Virus record (IMG/VR): IMGVR_UViG_3300049719_000171
Coordinates: 1-32,188 of that record
Reading direction: 5' to 3' (one strand)
Origin: a virus
Length of the DNA: 32,188 nucleotides
Shown: in pieces, positions 7,275 through 15,563 of the stretch
Position numbering within the stretch: position 1 is the stretch's first letter
How the letters are laid out: every line of letters begins with the position of its first letter
The notes under the pieces: model-generated
Databases searched by the model: none
Told to the model about the DNA's origin: nothing
What the model saw: the letters and a program-made list of their open reading frames with translations, nothing else
Position numbers and translations under genes: made by a program

Positions 7275-7637
7275 ATGTCAAATTTTATTCCACCTATTGA
7301 AGTTGATTTTGAAAAAAAGACTGAAGAATTTAAAGAATTGCTTGGCGATATTGAAAGTCTTTCAGACAAACGAAAATCGCTTTTAGCGGAGCTTTATAAC
7401 AATATTACGATCGACAGGATGAATGCGTACGCGATGTTACAAATTCTCGTAGAAATTGTCGGAACTAGTTCTGCAGATTGGGCTGTCCATAATCGTGTGG
7501 TAACGAGTTTGCTGTCGACAATGCAAAAAGCAAACGAACAGCTTGGTAAGCTTGCTGAACACATAAATCAGCTCCGTGAAGACGAAGACACTGCAAACCC
7601 TGAAGAGATTTTTTCACAAATTTCAGGTAAGAAGTAA
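7275..7637 (+). CDS. Small helical protein downstream of the sigma factor
   Basis: 120 aa, almost wholly predicted helical, with coiled-coil-like spacing toward the C-terminus (MQKANEQLGKLAEHINQL). It sits 14 bp after the sigma gene and 2 bp before the baseplate spike gene. Candidates from T4 logic are the late co-activator gp33 or a small terminase-like helical protein. No residue pattern settles this, so it stays hypothetical. Confidence 0.7.
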   Translation: MSNFIPPIEVDFEKKTEEFKELLGDIESLSDKRKSLLAELYNNITIDRMNAYAMLQILVEIVGTSSADWAVHNRVVTSLLSTMQKANEQLGKLAEHINQLREDEDTANPEEIFSQISGKK

Positions 7638-7639
7638 TT

Positions 7640-9097
7640 GTGCGCTCTAACTACGACCAAAACGGGTACATAAAAAACATAGCCGAGGGAAGCTACGGTC
7701 GAGTTCTCGATGCCAAACGCTTTGACAATGCTCAAACGGGTGGATTTCCAATATTCCTGCGCATGGCGGTGATCGATGTAATATCTGACCCACAAATGAT
7801 TGACGACGTAAAGCTGACGTATTGGGAACACACGTTGCAGGTGTCGAACATAAAATACGCGTCAGTTGCACCGAGAAATTCAATCATTGCACGCAGGGTA
7901 TTGAACATTTCTACGGCTGCGAGTGAACAGGTGCTCGTCATGTACCCGATGATGTCTCACATAACGCTACCTGTGAAGCCAGGCGAGCACGTTTGGGCGT
8001 TCTTTGAAAATCCAGATGCAAAGGTGAATGAGCTTGGTTATTGGATAAGCAAGATAGTCGAACCAAACTTTGTTGATGATGTTAACCACACGCACAGTAA
8101 CAGGCAACTCGACCCATCGTACTCTCCAGGCACGATTGACAAAGCGAATGGCACGTCTGTCACGTATGACTTTCCTAATGGTGCTGTCGGAATTGACAGC
8201 GATGGAAATCGCTACGTCGTTGGTCAGACGGCAACGTTGCCAGGCGATGAAAAGTCATATGAAAATTTGATCACCGGCGCAGATGCATCAAAGCTGTTAC
8301 AAATAGAACAGGTGCCGCGTTATAGAGGCAGGCCAGGTGAGCTGTTCATTGAGGGTTCAAATAACTCGTTGATAGTGTTGGGAACAGACAGGACATCAAC
8401 GTCCGCGCAGTACGATGCAGATCCTGACACAGGTAACGTGCCGAAAATACCCGACACAGATCTGCCAGGTGAACGTATTGGCACGTTTGATTTGGTTGCA
8501 GGCCGCGGTCAAACGAGCGCGACGGCCGGAGCAAAAGTTAAAAATTCTCTTGGCTTCAACGAATTGGGGAAAAGCAAGGACGAACTTGTCATCGGTGAGG
8601 GTGATCCGGATTACAAGAACGATCGAACTCGCATTGCAGGATGGCAGCGTACAAAAGTAGACACGAAGTTGCAAATAGACAAAGCAGTGTCTGCACACTC
8701 AGGTGGTGCTGTGTCTGATGGTTCACAAGGCGAGGGCGCCACAATAATGAGGTCTGATAAAATTCGTTTGGTCGCTCGACAGGACTTAGTGATACTCGTA
8801 ACGGGAGACAATCAACGAGACGAACAAGGCAGAATTATTGATGCGCCCATCGATCCTGATAAGTGCGCGAGCGTGATAATAAAGACTAATGGCGAAATAA
8901 TTTTTACTCCTGCAAAATCTGCTGTTGTAAAGTTGGGTGGCCCAAAAGCATCGAAAGCAATATTGTGCACGAACGTGAATAATGGAGGTGCAGGTGGTCA
9001 AGTGACAGCATCGCCAATTGTCGATACGATGGGCGGAGCACAAGGAGCGGCTGACGGCATCAACGGGACTTTCAGCACTAAAGTTTTAATTGAGTGA
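7640..9097 (+). CDS. Baseplate spike/hub protein, gp5 OB-fold type
   Basis: 485 aa, GTG start. The N-terminal ~150 residues are beta-rich with KPGEHVWAFFEN and GYWISKIVEP, the pattern of the gp5/VgrG-type OB-fold that begins phage central spikes. The middle has GRPGELFIEGSNNSLIVLGTD, common in large-phage spike proteins, and the C-terminus has KTNGEIIFTPAKSAVVKLGG as in gp45/spike tips. No lysozyme domain is present, unlike T4 gp5. The role is part of the membrane-puncturing central spike under the tail tube. Its position just before the gp25/gp6 block fits. It overlaps the convergent 9086 gene by 12 bp. Confidence 0.75.
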   Translation: MRSNYDQNGYIKNIAEGSYGRVLDAKRFDNAQTGGFPIFLRMAVIDVISDPQMIDDVKLTYWEHTLQVSNIKYASVAPRNSIIARRVLNISTAASEQVLVMYPMMSHITLPVKPGEHVWAFFENPDAKVNELGYWISKIVEPNFVDDVNHTHSNRQLDPSYSPGTIDKANGTSVTYDFPNGAVGIDSDGNRYVVGQTATLPGDEKSYENLITGADASKLLQIEQVPRYRGRPGELFIEGSNNSLIVLGTDRTSTSAQYDADPDTGNVPKIPDTDLPGERIGTFDLVAGRGQTSATAGAKVKNSLGFNELGKSKDELVIGEGDPDYKNDRTRIAGWQRTKVDTKLQIDKAVSAHSGGAVSDGSQGEGATIMRSDKIRLVARQDLVILVTGDNQRDEQGRIIDAPIDPDKCASVIIKTNGEIIFTPAKSAVVKLGGPKASKAILCTNVNNGGAGGQVTASPIVDTMGGAQGAADGINGTFSTKVLIE

Positions 9098-9586
9098 TTT
9101 GTCCAAAATCTTCTCGACTGCGCCTTCAATTGCGTTGTGTATTGGACGCTGCACGAGCAGTGACATGTCTTTTGGATTTTCAGCAATGTCTAACGCACTC
9201 TTTGCGGAAGAGATTTCTTCTTCAATGTAGTCAGTGAGTAAGTCTTTCTGTTGAAGTTTAGGCTTCAACGTCCTGTCGCACAGTTTCACGAGTTGGTCTG
9301 CCACCTTAAAAGCATCATTAATATCACCACGAAACATCTCAGTTGTTGAAATTGTTCCACTTGCATCGTCCATTCTTTCATTTCCTGGACGATTTCCTGA
9401 ATTTTTATATAATTCAACACCTAGTTTATCATGCAATGACCACGCTCGCGAAATCACGTCAGCAATTTCATCGTAACCTTTGTCACGAATTGCGCTAATA
9501 GCATTCTTCGCCTCAGAAGATTTGCTATCATAAGTGCCCTCTTTGATGATCTTGCGAATGTGCTCACGAAGTTGACGAATGTTCAT
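9086..9586 (-). CDS. Protein with LRxxIRK N-terminal peptide
   Basis: 166 aa from the ATG at 9584-9586; a TTG two codons upstream is less likely. The start MNIRQLREHIRKIIKEGTYD belongs to the recurring LRxxI(R/K)xI peptide group, with I-K-E before Gly as a possible (L/I)-x-E protease site. The body is helical and charged, without a recognised domain. The gene begins 12 bp after the HAD gene stop, so the two probably share a transcript. The inferred role is an internal capsid protein; the evidence is only the shared N-terminus. Confidence 0.72.
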   Translation of the reverse strand: MNIRQLREHIRKIIKEGTYDSKSSEAKNAISAIRDKGYDEIADVISRAWSLHDKLGVELYKNSGNRPGNERMDDASGTISTTEMFRGDINDAFKVADQLVKLCDRTLKPKLQQKDLLTDYIEEEISSAKSALDIAENPKDMSLLVQRPIHNAIEGAVEKILDKSLN

Positions 9587-9598
9587 GAACAATAAATA

Positions 9599-10009
9599 TT
9601 ACTCGTCAATGTTCAACATCATGATTGCTAAATCAACGTGATACTTTGTCAATCCACTATACGTTTTTGTTTTCACTTGGTTGTTCTCATGTCCAGAAAC
9701 CCACAGGTCGTCTATGACAACGTATCTCATGTCACGATGATGATCGTATTGAACTAAGTAATCGTAAATTTCTTCGCCGCGACACCACAACTCGGACGTT
9801 TTTCCATTGACAATGCCAATAAAACCTAAACTTGACAATGTCTGTTGAAGCGATTGAGTTGTTTGTCCAATTCGCCATGTTGAAGTTATGACAATTTCTG
9901 CACCCGTTTCTTTTACAATGTCATTCAGGAGCAAAACTTTGTCTGGCTCAATTTCTGGATTGCCACGTGAATTCAACACGCCGTCGATGTCAAGAAAAAT
10001 TAATTTCAT
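9599..10009 (-). CDS. HAD-superfamily phosphatase-like protein (SAK-repair type)
   Basis: 136 aa from the ATG at 10007-10009; a GTG at 10015 is also in frame. MKLIFLDIDGVLNS carries the HAD motif I DxDGV with Asp7 and Asp9; EIVITSTWR supplies the motif II Thr/Ser; YVVIDDLWVSG supplies the motif IV acidic pair. The compact layout and the TSTWR signature match the HAD domain named for Swiss-Army-Knife RNA repair proteins. Such proteins are probable phosphatases acting on nucleotide or nucleic-acid ends. Next to a nuclease, a role in end processing is plausible. A TGA-TACTAT box ends 6 nt before the ATG. Confidence 0.82.
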   Translation of the reverse strand: MKLIFLDIDGVLNSRGNPEIEPDKVLLLNDIVKETGAEIVITSTWRIGQTTQSLQQTLSSLGFIGIVNGKTSELWCRGEEIYDYLVQYDHHRDMRYVVIDDLWVSGHENNQVKTKTYSGLTKYHVDLAIMMLNIDE

Positions 10010-10045
10010 GAACACATAGTATCACACTTTGATGAAAAATACACA

Positions 10046-10909
10046 CTATGGACAATGCGGCGTGTTTTTGAATGCACAATACTTGCACGACGTCTCAGTT
10101 TTGTTCTTCAATGCAATGCCTCTTGACACAGACGAGAGCATGTTGTTGATCACTTTTAACGCCCTACCACGAGTTATGTCTCCGATTGACACTAACACGA
10201 GCTCAATTTTTTGACCAACCTTTGCATCACGTTTTAACAACAAAAATCCAGCACGTATGTCTTTCAAGTCAATGTTATACTTTTTTGCGTAGAAATTCTT
10301 GTAATATATTAGTTGAGACTGCAAAACTTTGTCGTCTCTTTTTTCTCGTCTCCACGAAAATTTCGTTGTCTTGAAGTCAATTATATAGTACGTGTATTTA
10401 CCGTTCTTTTGACGTGTTTTGATTATGCAGTCGACGAAGCCTTTGAATGCATGTTCAGTTCCTTCGACGGCTTCGTACAATAACTCTTCAGAGCTAACCC
10501 ACTCCCATCCAGGAAATCGTTCATCAAGAAATGGTTTTAGCTCAGACGTTACTTCAACTAACCCACGTTTTGCGCTCGCAAGTGAAAATGTTTCTTCAAA
10601 TTCAGGTTGCTTGTGCCATTCATCTTCTAACTTTTTGATGCCAATGTCAATCTTTGCGTCTCCATGTTTTAACAAATTTTCGCAACACTTGTGTTGAACG
10701 CTTCCAAACACAAGGTATGGGCTTGGAACGTTGATATCAATGTGCATCACATGTATTAGTTTGTGAGCATACGAACAGTTGACCCAACAGGCGACTTCTG
10801 AAAAGCTAACATGAGGTTTACCCGTGGGCAACAACTTATACTTGTGCTTTGCGACTGATGCCAGCTTCTCGTCAGTCGCCTCTTCGCGTGACAATTTAAC
10901 TTCTTCCAT
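10046..10909 (-). CDS. PD-(D/E)XK nuclease with Fe-S cysteine set (Cas4/AddB/RecB-like)
   Basis: 287 aa. VSFSEVACWVNCSYAHKL is the N-terminal helix of the RecB/Cas4 nuclease family. The core follows: His73 in FGSVQHKCCENLL, Asp160 in KGFVDCII, Asp178 and Lys180 in YIIDFKTT, and QSQLIYYKNFY (motif Q-x3-Y). Four cysteines are spaced as in iron-sulfur nucleases: Cys45, then Cys275-x2-Cys278-x7-Cys286 at the C-terminus. Enzymes of this type degrade or trim DNA ends with a metal-dependent site and a structural 4Fe-4S cluster. In phages they serve recombination, repair or host DNA breakdown. No helicase domain is present. Confidence 0.88.
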   Translation of the reverse strand: MEEVKLSREEATDEKLASVAKHKYKLLPTGKPHVSFSEVACWVNCSYAHKLIHVMHIDINVPSPYLVFGSVQHKCCENLLKHGDAKIDIGIKKLEDEWHKQPEFEETFSLASAKRGLVEVTSELKPFLDERFPGWEWVSSEELLYEAVEGTEHAFKGFVDCIIKTRQKNGKYTYYIIDFKTTKFSWRREKRDDKVLQSQLIYYKNFYAKKYNIDLKDIRAGFLLLKRDAKVGQKIELVLVSIGDITRGRALKVINNMLSSVSRGIALKNKTETSCKYCAFKNTPHCP

Positions 10910-10967
10910 ACGAAGAAATTAATCAACGTCACGGTTTTAGTTTCACAAACGGGAGACTAATTAAATT

Positions 10968-11357
10968 ATGACCGCCACATACGTTCAACAGCTGGTTTCT
11001 GAATTCATGTTACATCCATTTGCATATACAATGGGAACGTTGACCGTTATTGGCGCATTGCTGAAAAAATTTGCTCCAAATTTACGCGTCACAAGGGCGC
11101 TCAACGCGCTCTCAACAGACGCTCCCGAACTTGCTACAATCGCTGCGAGCTTCATGAGCAAGACTTCATTGTTAAAAGCTCTTGAATTGGGCGGACACGT
11201 GATAAGCGACGTTGCAAAAGCAGTTGAAACGCCTGAAACACCTGTCGTAGAAGATAAAAAAGAAGTGACTGCTCCCGACGTTGACGAGCTGCAAAAAATC
11301 AAAGCGACACTTGAACAACTACTTGCTTCACTTTCACAGGACGGAAAAACAAAGTGA
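10968..11357 (+). CDS. Small protein with one membrane-like segment
   Basis: 129 aa. Residues about 15-30 (HPFAYTMGTLTVIGAL) form a moderate hydrophobic segment. The C-terminal half is helical with a flexible Pro/Glu-rich stretch (ETPETPVVEDKKE). GGGAG about 15 bp before the ATG is a possible ribosome-binding site. The stop overlaps the next gene by 4 bp. No family recognised. It opens the plus-strand virion block, so a structural or assembly role is possible. Confidence 0.65.
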   Translation: MTATYVQQLVSEFMLHPFAYTMGTLTVIGALLKKFAPNLRVTRALNALSTDAPELATIAASFMSKTSLLKALELGGHVISDVAKAVETPETPVVEDKKEVTAPDVDELQKIKATLEQLLASLSQDGKTK

Positions 11358-11692
11358 AGACCACAATTGAAACTCTACGTAAACTAATTCGCGAAGCATT
11401 TGAACAAGCTGATGCGTACGCAAAGACAGAATATCCTCAAGATTATCACGACATAAGGAAAACAAAAAAGGTCGACAAACCTGATAGCATCGGATCTGGA
11501 AAAGAAACGTCAATGCGGACCAACACGCCTGTCGAGCAAAAAACAAAGCTCGTCGCAAAGGAACTTCAAAAGTTGGGTAAGCCAATAAAGCAGGATTTAT
11601 TGAAGTTCATGAAGACGTTCAACGAAGACGACCTGGTCGTCAATAATGCGAGTTGGTTTGCGAATGAGTTCGTGAAGAAACAAGCTAATTGA
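11354..11692 (+). CDS. Protein with MKT...LIREA N-terminal peptide
   Basis: 112 aa, GTG start with GTGA overlap to the previous stop. The N-terminus MKTTIETLRKLIREAFEQ is the member of the recurrent peptide group closest to the T4 capsid-targeting sequence MKTYQEFIAEA: both begin MKT and carry I-x-E followed by Ala. The remainder is basic and charged, with a short helical C-terminal domain (KPIKQDLLKFMKTF...NNASWFANEF). It is the best candidate in the window for a small internal capsid protein; the function after injection is unknown. Confidence 0.72.
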   Translation: MKTTIETLRKLIREAFEQADAYAKTEYPQDYHDIRKTKKVDKPDSIGSGKETSMRTNTPVEQKTKLVAKELQKLGKPIKQDLLKFMKTFNEDDLVVNNASWFANEFVKKQAN

Positions 11693-11855
11693 GATATTTC
11701 TTTTCTTTGTGTTTTGGCAAGGTCATGTCGACTGATATAATGTCGAAAACGTTGATTGACACGTCACGTTCGGGAGTTTTTTCAACGACAACGAGCTCAA
11801 GTTGTTCTGAGGCATCATCGTCGAGTGGATAAAAGAACTCTTTAGACTTGCTCAT
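11685..11855 (-). CDS. Small hypothetical protein, 56 aa
   Basis: An open frame on the minus strand from ATG 11853-11855 to TAG 11685-11687, starting MSKSKEFFYPLDDDASEQLE and ending LPKHKEKKYLN. Composition is balanced and protein-like, and it fills an otherwise empty interval between two plus-strand genes, overlapping the stop of the upstream one by 8 bp. The acidic, beta-rich middle (LELVVVEKTPERDVSINVFD) looks like a small folded domain. No family recognised. It would be the only minus-strand gene inside this part of the virion block. Confidence 0.6.
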   Translation of the reverse strand: MSKSKEFFYPLDDDASEQLELVVVEKTPERDVSINVFDIISVDMTLPKHKEKKYLN

Positions 11856-11912
11856 GAAAATAATTGTAACATAATTTTGTCAAAATTACATTTTGTGAAT
11901 TAATTTATACCA

Positions 11913-12815
11913 ATGGCATCTCTTTACGGGCCAATATTGACAGGTGTGGGATTAATCCAGGACGGAAAACTCACAAAGTCAGCAAAAGATCGTTTTTTAC
12001 AGGAAGTTTTATTTCTTTTACTTTCAGGTAATGACAATGGAAAAGGCGGATCACCTTTGACTAAAATCTTCAATTCGTTGTTTCCTTTACCACCCGTCGC
12101 TGGTCCGCTCATTGTAAATGCCACAACATTGTCTACCGAAAATGCGTTTTGGTTCAAACCAGATCCTTTTGCGACGCTCATAGCGACGCAGCTTAATGAT
12201 CCCAAAAATAATCCAATTTGGCACACAATTTTCGAGGACATACTTCTTGAACAAACCGCGCTCGCGCTTGACATAAACGGTTCGACGCCGCTCGCGCCGG
12301 CGGTATTCGACGCATCATTTTTGGCACCGAACATTTCTTTTCCTCCAAACCCACCCGACCTTGCGCTTGCACTAAACGTGCAATTGCCACAACTCGCCGT
12401 AAAATTGGTCGATCTTGGAATTAGCTTGCAAATGCCGAGCATTCCTTCACCACCAAGCATAAAATTTCCAAGCATAAATTTACCTGTGCCGCCGCTTATT
12501 TTGTTTGACCTGTGTATTGGTTTAATAAAAATGCCGTTCGACCTACTGCTGAAGTTAGTTTTACCACCTGCGATTGACATCGTGCTTGATTTGCCAGGAC
12601 TGCCCAAAGTAGTGTTTGATCTCGCGTTTGATGTCGTGTTGCAGCTACTCATAGATTTGGGTTTACTTTTGATTGTTCCAAAATTGTTCATTGCGTCTTT
12701 GCTAATTTGGTTAAAAGACATTGTCGCAATGATATGCGTTGATATCGTTGGGTTAATCGTTGGTGCGAGCGGTGGAATGACGAAAACGGTCGCAACATTG
12801 ACAGGATTAGTATAA
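11913..12815 (+). CDS. Hydrophobic proline-rich virion-type protein
   Basis: 300 aa. The first 130 residues are ordinary. Residues about 140-195 are proline-rich with a repeating short pattern (PSIPSPPSIKFPSINLPVPP). Residues about 190-290 are strongly hydrophobic with alternating leucine/valine stretches broken by DLP/PLP turns, enough for several membrane segments. No signal peptide. It lies between small virion-type genes and gp25, so it is probably a structural or baseplate-associated protein. Such hydrophobicity is unusual for a baseplate part and would fit a protein inserted in the host membrane during infection. No family recognised. Confidence 0.75.
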   Translation: MASLYGPILTGVGLIQDGKLTKSAKDRFLQEVLFLLLSGNDNGKGGSPLTKIFNSLFPLPPVAGPLIVNATTLSTENAFWFKPDPFATLIATQLNDPKNNPIWHTIFEDILLEQTALALDINGSTPLAPAVFDASFLAPNISFPPNPPDLALALNVQLPQLAVKLVDLGISLQMPSIPSPPSIKFPSINLPVPPLILFDLCIGLIKMPFDLLLKLVLPPAIDIVLDLPGLPKVVFDLAFDVVLQLLIDLGLLLIVPKLFIASLLIWLKDIVAMICVDIVGLIVGASGGMTKTVATLTGLV

Positions 12816-12855
12816 TTTTTTTCATTAGTAACGTAGAAGAATATTATTTAACAAT

Positions 12856-13161
12856 ATGGCAATCATGAACGAAACACAACTACGACGCATAATTCGAGAA
12901 GAGATTTCACAATATCGACGCAATGATGGTGCAAAAATACGAGTTTTTGGGCAAATTGTGGAGGTGATGAGTTTGAACCTGGCAAAGCTTTTGCAACAGT
13001 AAAAAATGGTACTTGGGTTAATCCGGATGGTGAGCCGTGGGGCAAGGGTGTTCAGAAAACGCTTGATAATTGCAAAGCGTGGCAGTGGCAAAGGCGGTGG
13101 TGAAATGGTTGATGGATATCCAATTGAAGATTTTGATAACGTAATTGTCGTACAAAGTTGA
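12856..13161 (+). pseudogene. Split gene with LRRIIREE N-terminal peptide and NPDG segment
   Basis: From ATG 12856, MAIMNETQLRRIIREEISQY opens a 48-aa ORF stopping at 13002. A second frame (about 12918-13107) reads ANCGGDEFEPGKAFATVKNG and then TWVNPDGEPWGKG, which looks like real protein. The first frame then resumes with KRGSGKGGGEMVDGYPIEDF up to TGA 13159-13161. Two compensating frame changes within about 150 bp would rebuild one ~100-aa protein. The frame breaks may be true mutations, sequencing indels (A5 at 12932-12936 and T5 nearby) or recoding. The N-terminus belongs to the capsid-targeting-like group. This occupies most of the 425-bp gap before gp25. Confidence 0.6.
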
Positions 13162-13183
13162 TAATTTTTTGACAATGTTCATT

Positions 13184-13208
13184 TCAACGAGCTTTTTTTG
13201 CTCGTTGA
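13184..13208 (+). terminator. Hairpin upstream of gp25
   Basis: A perfect 9-bp stem, TCAACGAGC / GCTCGTTGA, closes a loop of seven T's. It lies between the split 12856 gene and gp25. There is no T-run after the 3' arm, so Rho-independent termination would be weak on the plus strand. An mRNA-processing or stability role is possible. Confidence 0.45.
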
Positions 13209-13239
13209 GTGATTTAAATCTCCGGAGACTATTTATTAT

Positions 13240-13707
13240 GTGGCAACATTTTCGTTCAAGTCTGTCGGCGTAACTCAAATTGATGCACAAACAAATGCAA
13301 CGAAAGCTACACCCACGCCTGTTGGAATTTTGACACCGTTGAAGTTGTCGACGACTGACGGGTTGTTCGTGATGAGTTATTCGCTTGCAGACCAAGTCAA
13401 CGATAACTTGAAAAATTTGCTCCTGACGAACTGGGGCGAGCGGCTTGAACTGTATGATTTCGGCGCAAACTTACGTCCGTTAATGTCTGAGTTCGCAACC
13501 GATCAAGACTTTGGCACGCAGGCAATACAGCGAATTTCAGCCGCCGTCAGTAAATGGATGCCATACATTGAGCTCGATGACTTCAGCGTCGACACTGTGA
13601 CAACGGGAAACAAAAATCTCGCGATAAAGGACATTACGGTAACTTACGACGTGCCGTCATTGAACGTTCAAAAGAAAAGCTTAAAGGTTCGAGTGTTCGC
13701 GCTGTGA
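13240..13707 (+). CDS. 25: Baseplate wedge protein gp25
   Basis: 155 aa, GTG start. It has the gp25/GPW signature: QVNDNLKNLLLTNWGERLEL, then YDFGANLRPLMSEF, then a helix (QAIQRISAAVSKWMPYIELDD) and a C-terminal beta hairpin (LAIKDITVTYDVP). gp25 is the conserved baseplate wedge piece that starts sheath assembly in contractile tails. It is normally followed by gp6 and it is here, 17 bp downstream. ACTATTTATTAT immediately precedes the GTG and recurs before the 20994 gene. Confidence 0.93.
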   Translation: MATFSFKSVGVTQIDAQTNATKATPTPVGILTPLKLSTTDGLFVMSYSLADQVNDNLKNLLLTNWGERLELYDFGANLRPLMSEFATDQDFGTQAIQRISAAVSKWMPYIELDDFSVDTVTTGNKNLAIKDITVTYDVPSLNVQKKSLKVRVFAL

Positions 13708-13724
13708 CATAGTTATTTGATGAA

Positions 13725-15563
13725 ATGTCTGTCAACCAAGACAATCTAAAATCAGTGCGGCAGCGACAATTTCTTGTTGGTGATTTTAACAGTTTTCGCG
13801 CATCGCTGCTCGACTATGCTCGACAATTTTATCCTGATCGCATCAGTGATTTCAGCGAAGCATCATTGGGCGGTTTATTTCTTGATTTTGCAGCCGCAGT
13901 GGGCGACAACATGTCGTTCTACTTATCGCACCAGTTTAGCGAACTGAACTCAACGACAGCTGTTGAACTGACAAACATAGAAAGATCGTTGATAGCTGAT
14001 GGCGTGCCAATCACCGGTGCTGCTCCTGCAATAGTTCCTGTCACGGTGTACGTTCAAATACCAGTGATATTACAGAACAATTCCCAACAACCAAATCCTG
14101 ATGCGTTGCCAATAATAAAACAGGGATCAATATTTTCTGCTGACAATGGTGTGCAATTTATTCTGCTAGAAGACATAGATTTTAGTAGCAAGTATCAGGA
14201 TGGCACGTACGTGTCAACAGTTGTCATAGGACAAAAAGCGTCAAACGGAACTCCACAAACATACATATTTTCTCTCGCTGGACTTTGCATAAGCGGTAAC
14301 GTGACGTCAGAAACAGTTTCATTGGGAACGTTTCAACCTTTTAAGAAAATAACGCTAAGTAATCCAAACGTGACAGACATATTGTCAGTGTCAGACGGAG
14401 TGGGCAACAATTATTATCAAGTGACGCACTTGACGCAAGACGTCGTGTATCGTAACGTTCTCAACACCACTGTTGACGCAGACATTGTGAAAGACGTCAT
14501 AAAGATTGTTCCTGCACCGTATCGATATACAGCAGACGTAGACTTAGCAACGCGCTCCACAACAATTACGCTTGGCGGTGGTTCTGCTGACACTCTTGAG
14601 GACGACGTAATTCCTGATCCGTCTGACTTTGCGATCGCTTTTCCTTATTCAAAGACATTTTCAAGAATATCAATCGATCCATTGATGCTGATACAAACGA
14701 AGACACTTGGCGTGTCTGCGATAAACACAACGCTCACGATCACATATCGTTATGGTGGTGGATTAAATCACAATGTTCAGAAAAATTCAATAAAGAACAT
14801 AAACACAATCAACGTGTTTTTTCCAAACAATCCATCAGCAACGATTGCATCTGCAGTTAAAAATAGCATTGAAATAACAAACGACATTCCAGCAAAAGGC
14901 GGTGATGACGCTCTAACGCCTTCTGATTTGTCAACACTTGCGCCACAAGTTAAAAATTCTCAAGAAAGAATTGTGTCTCGTGAGGATTTATTGGCGAGAA
15001 TTTATACGTTGCCATCAAATTTTGGACGAGTGTTTAGGGCACAAGCAAAGTCAAATCCAATTAATCCACTCGCAACGCAGCTCTACATAATTTCAAGGGA
15101 CATTGATGGAAACTTGACAACGTCGTCTGACACGTTGAAACAAAATTTGGTTCGTTATCTGAACCCATATCGACAAATCGCAGATGCAATAGACGTGCTC
15201 GACGCGCCAGTAGTAAATTTCACCGTAAATTTTAATATTTTAGCAGATCCATCGTTGAACAAGAGTGTCATATTACAAAACATTATTACACAGCTAATAA
15301 AACTTTTTGATGTAAAAAATGTTAATATCGACCAACCTTTGCAACTTAGTAACATTCGAAACACGATATTTTCGACGACAGGAGTTTTGTCGATAATTGA
15401 TCTACAAATTCAAAACATCTCGGGTGTCGTCAACAATCGTCAGTACAGTGACGTCGTACACGACATTGCAAATAATACGTTCATGGATTTATCACTACCA
15501 CCTCGTGGCGGCGTCTTTTTCGTCGCTTATCCAAATTATGACATAATCGGCAAGGCATCATGA
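13725..15563 (+). CDS. 6: Baseplate wedge protein gp6 (baseplate J-like)
   Basis: 612 aa, close to T4 gp6 (about 660). The N-terminus has FRASLLDYARQFYPDRISDF and GGLFLDFAAAVGDNMSFYL, the classic start of gp6/J-like wedge proteins. The end has NPYRQIADAIDVLDAPVVNF followed by the NFNILADPSLNK domain and the IRNTIFSTTGVLSIIDLQIQ segment, typical of the C-terminal dimerisation part. gp6 forms the inner iris ring of the baseplate. The stop overlaps the next ATG (ATGA), so the wedge genes are translated in series. Confidence 0.92.
   Translation: MSVNQDNLKSVRQRQFLVGDFNSFRASLLDYARQFYPDRISDFSEASLGGLFLDFAAAVGDNMSFYLSHQFSELNSTTAVELTNIERSLIADGVPITGAAPAIVPVTVYVQIPVILQNNSQQPNPDALPIIKQGSIFSADNGVQFILLEDIDFSSKYQDGTYVSTVVIGQKASNGTPQTYIFSLAGLCISGNVTSETVSLGTFQPFKKITLSNPNVTDILSVSDGVGNNYYQVTHLTQDVVYRNVLNTTVDADIVKDVIKIVPAPYRYTADVDLATRSTTITLGGGSADTLEDDVIPDPSDFAIAFPYSKTFSRISIDPLMLIQTKTLGVSAINTTLTITYRYGGGLNHNVQKNSIKNINTINVFFPNNPSATIASAVKNSIEITNDIPAKGGDDALTPSDLSTLAPQVKNSQERIVSREDLLARIYTLPSNFGRVFRAQAKSNPINPLATQLYIISRDIDGNLTTSSDTLKQNLVRYLNPYRQIADAIDVLDAPVVNFTVNFNILADPSLNKSVILQNIITQLIKLFDVKNVNIDQPLQLSNIRNTIFSTTGVLSIIDLQIQNISGVVNNRQYSDVVHDIANNTFMDLSLPPRGGVFFVAYPNYDIIGKAS

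Noticed and set aside
11692-11913. Treating this gap as non-coding regulatory DNA
   Set aside because: Most of it is covered by a convincing 56-aa minus-strand ORF (11685-11855); only about 57 bases before 11913 remain, AT-rich, without a clear signal.
11924-12721. Long minus-strand ORF (265 codons) opposite the hydrophobic protein
   Set aside because: Low-quality Ser/Gly/Asn-rich composition, fully antisense to a better plus-strand gene with normal neighbours and overlaps.
12825-13175. Minus-strand ORF opposite the split 12856 gene
   Set aside because: The plus strand carries the LRRIIREE tag and two further protein-like frames; the antisense ORF is basic, Ser/Ile-rich and matches nothing.
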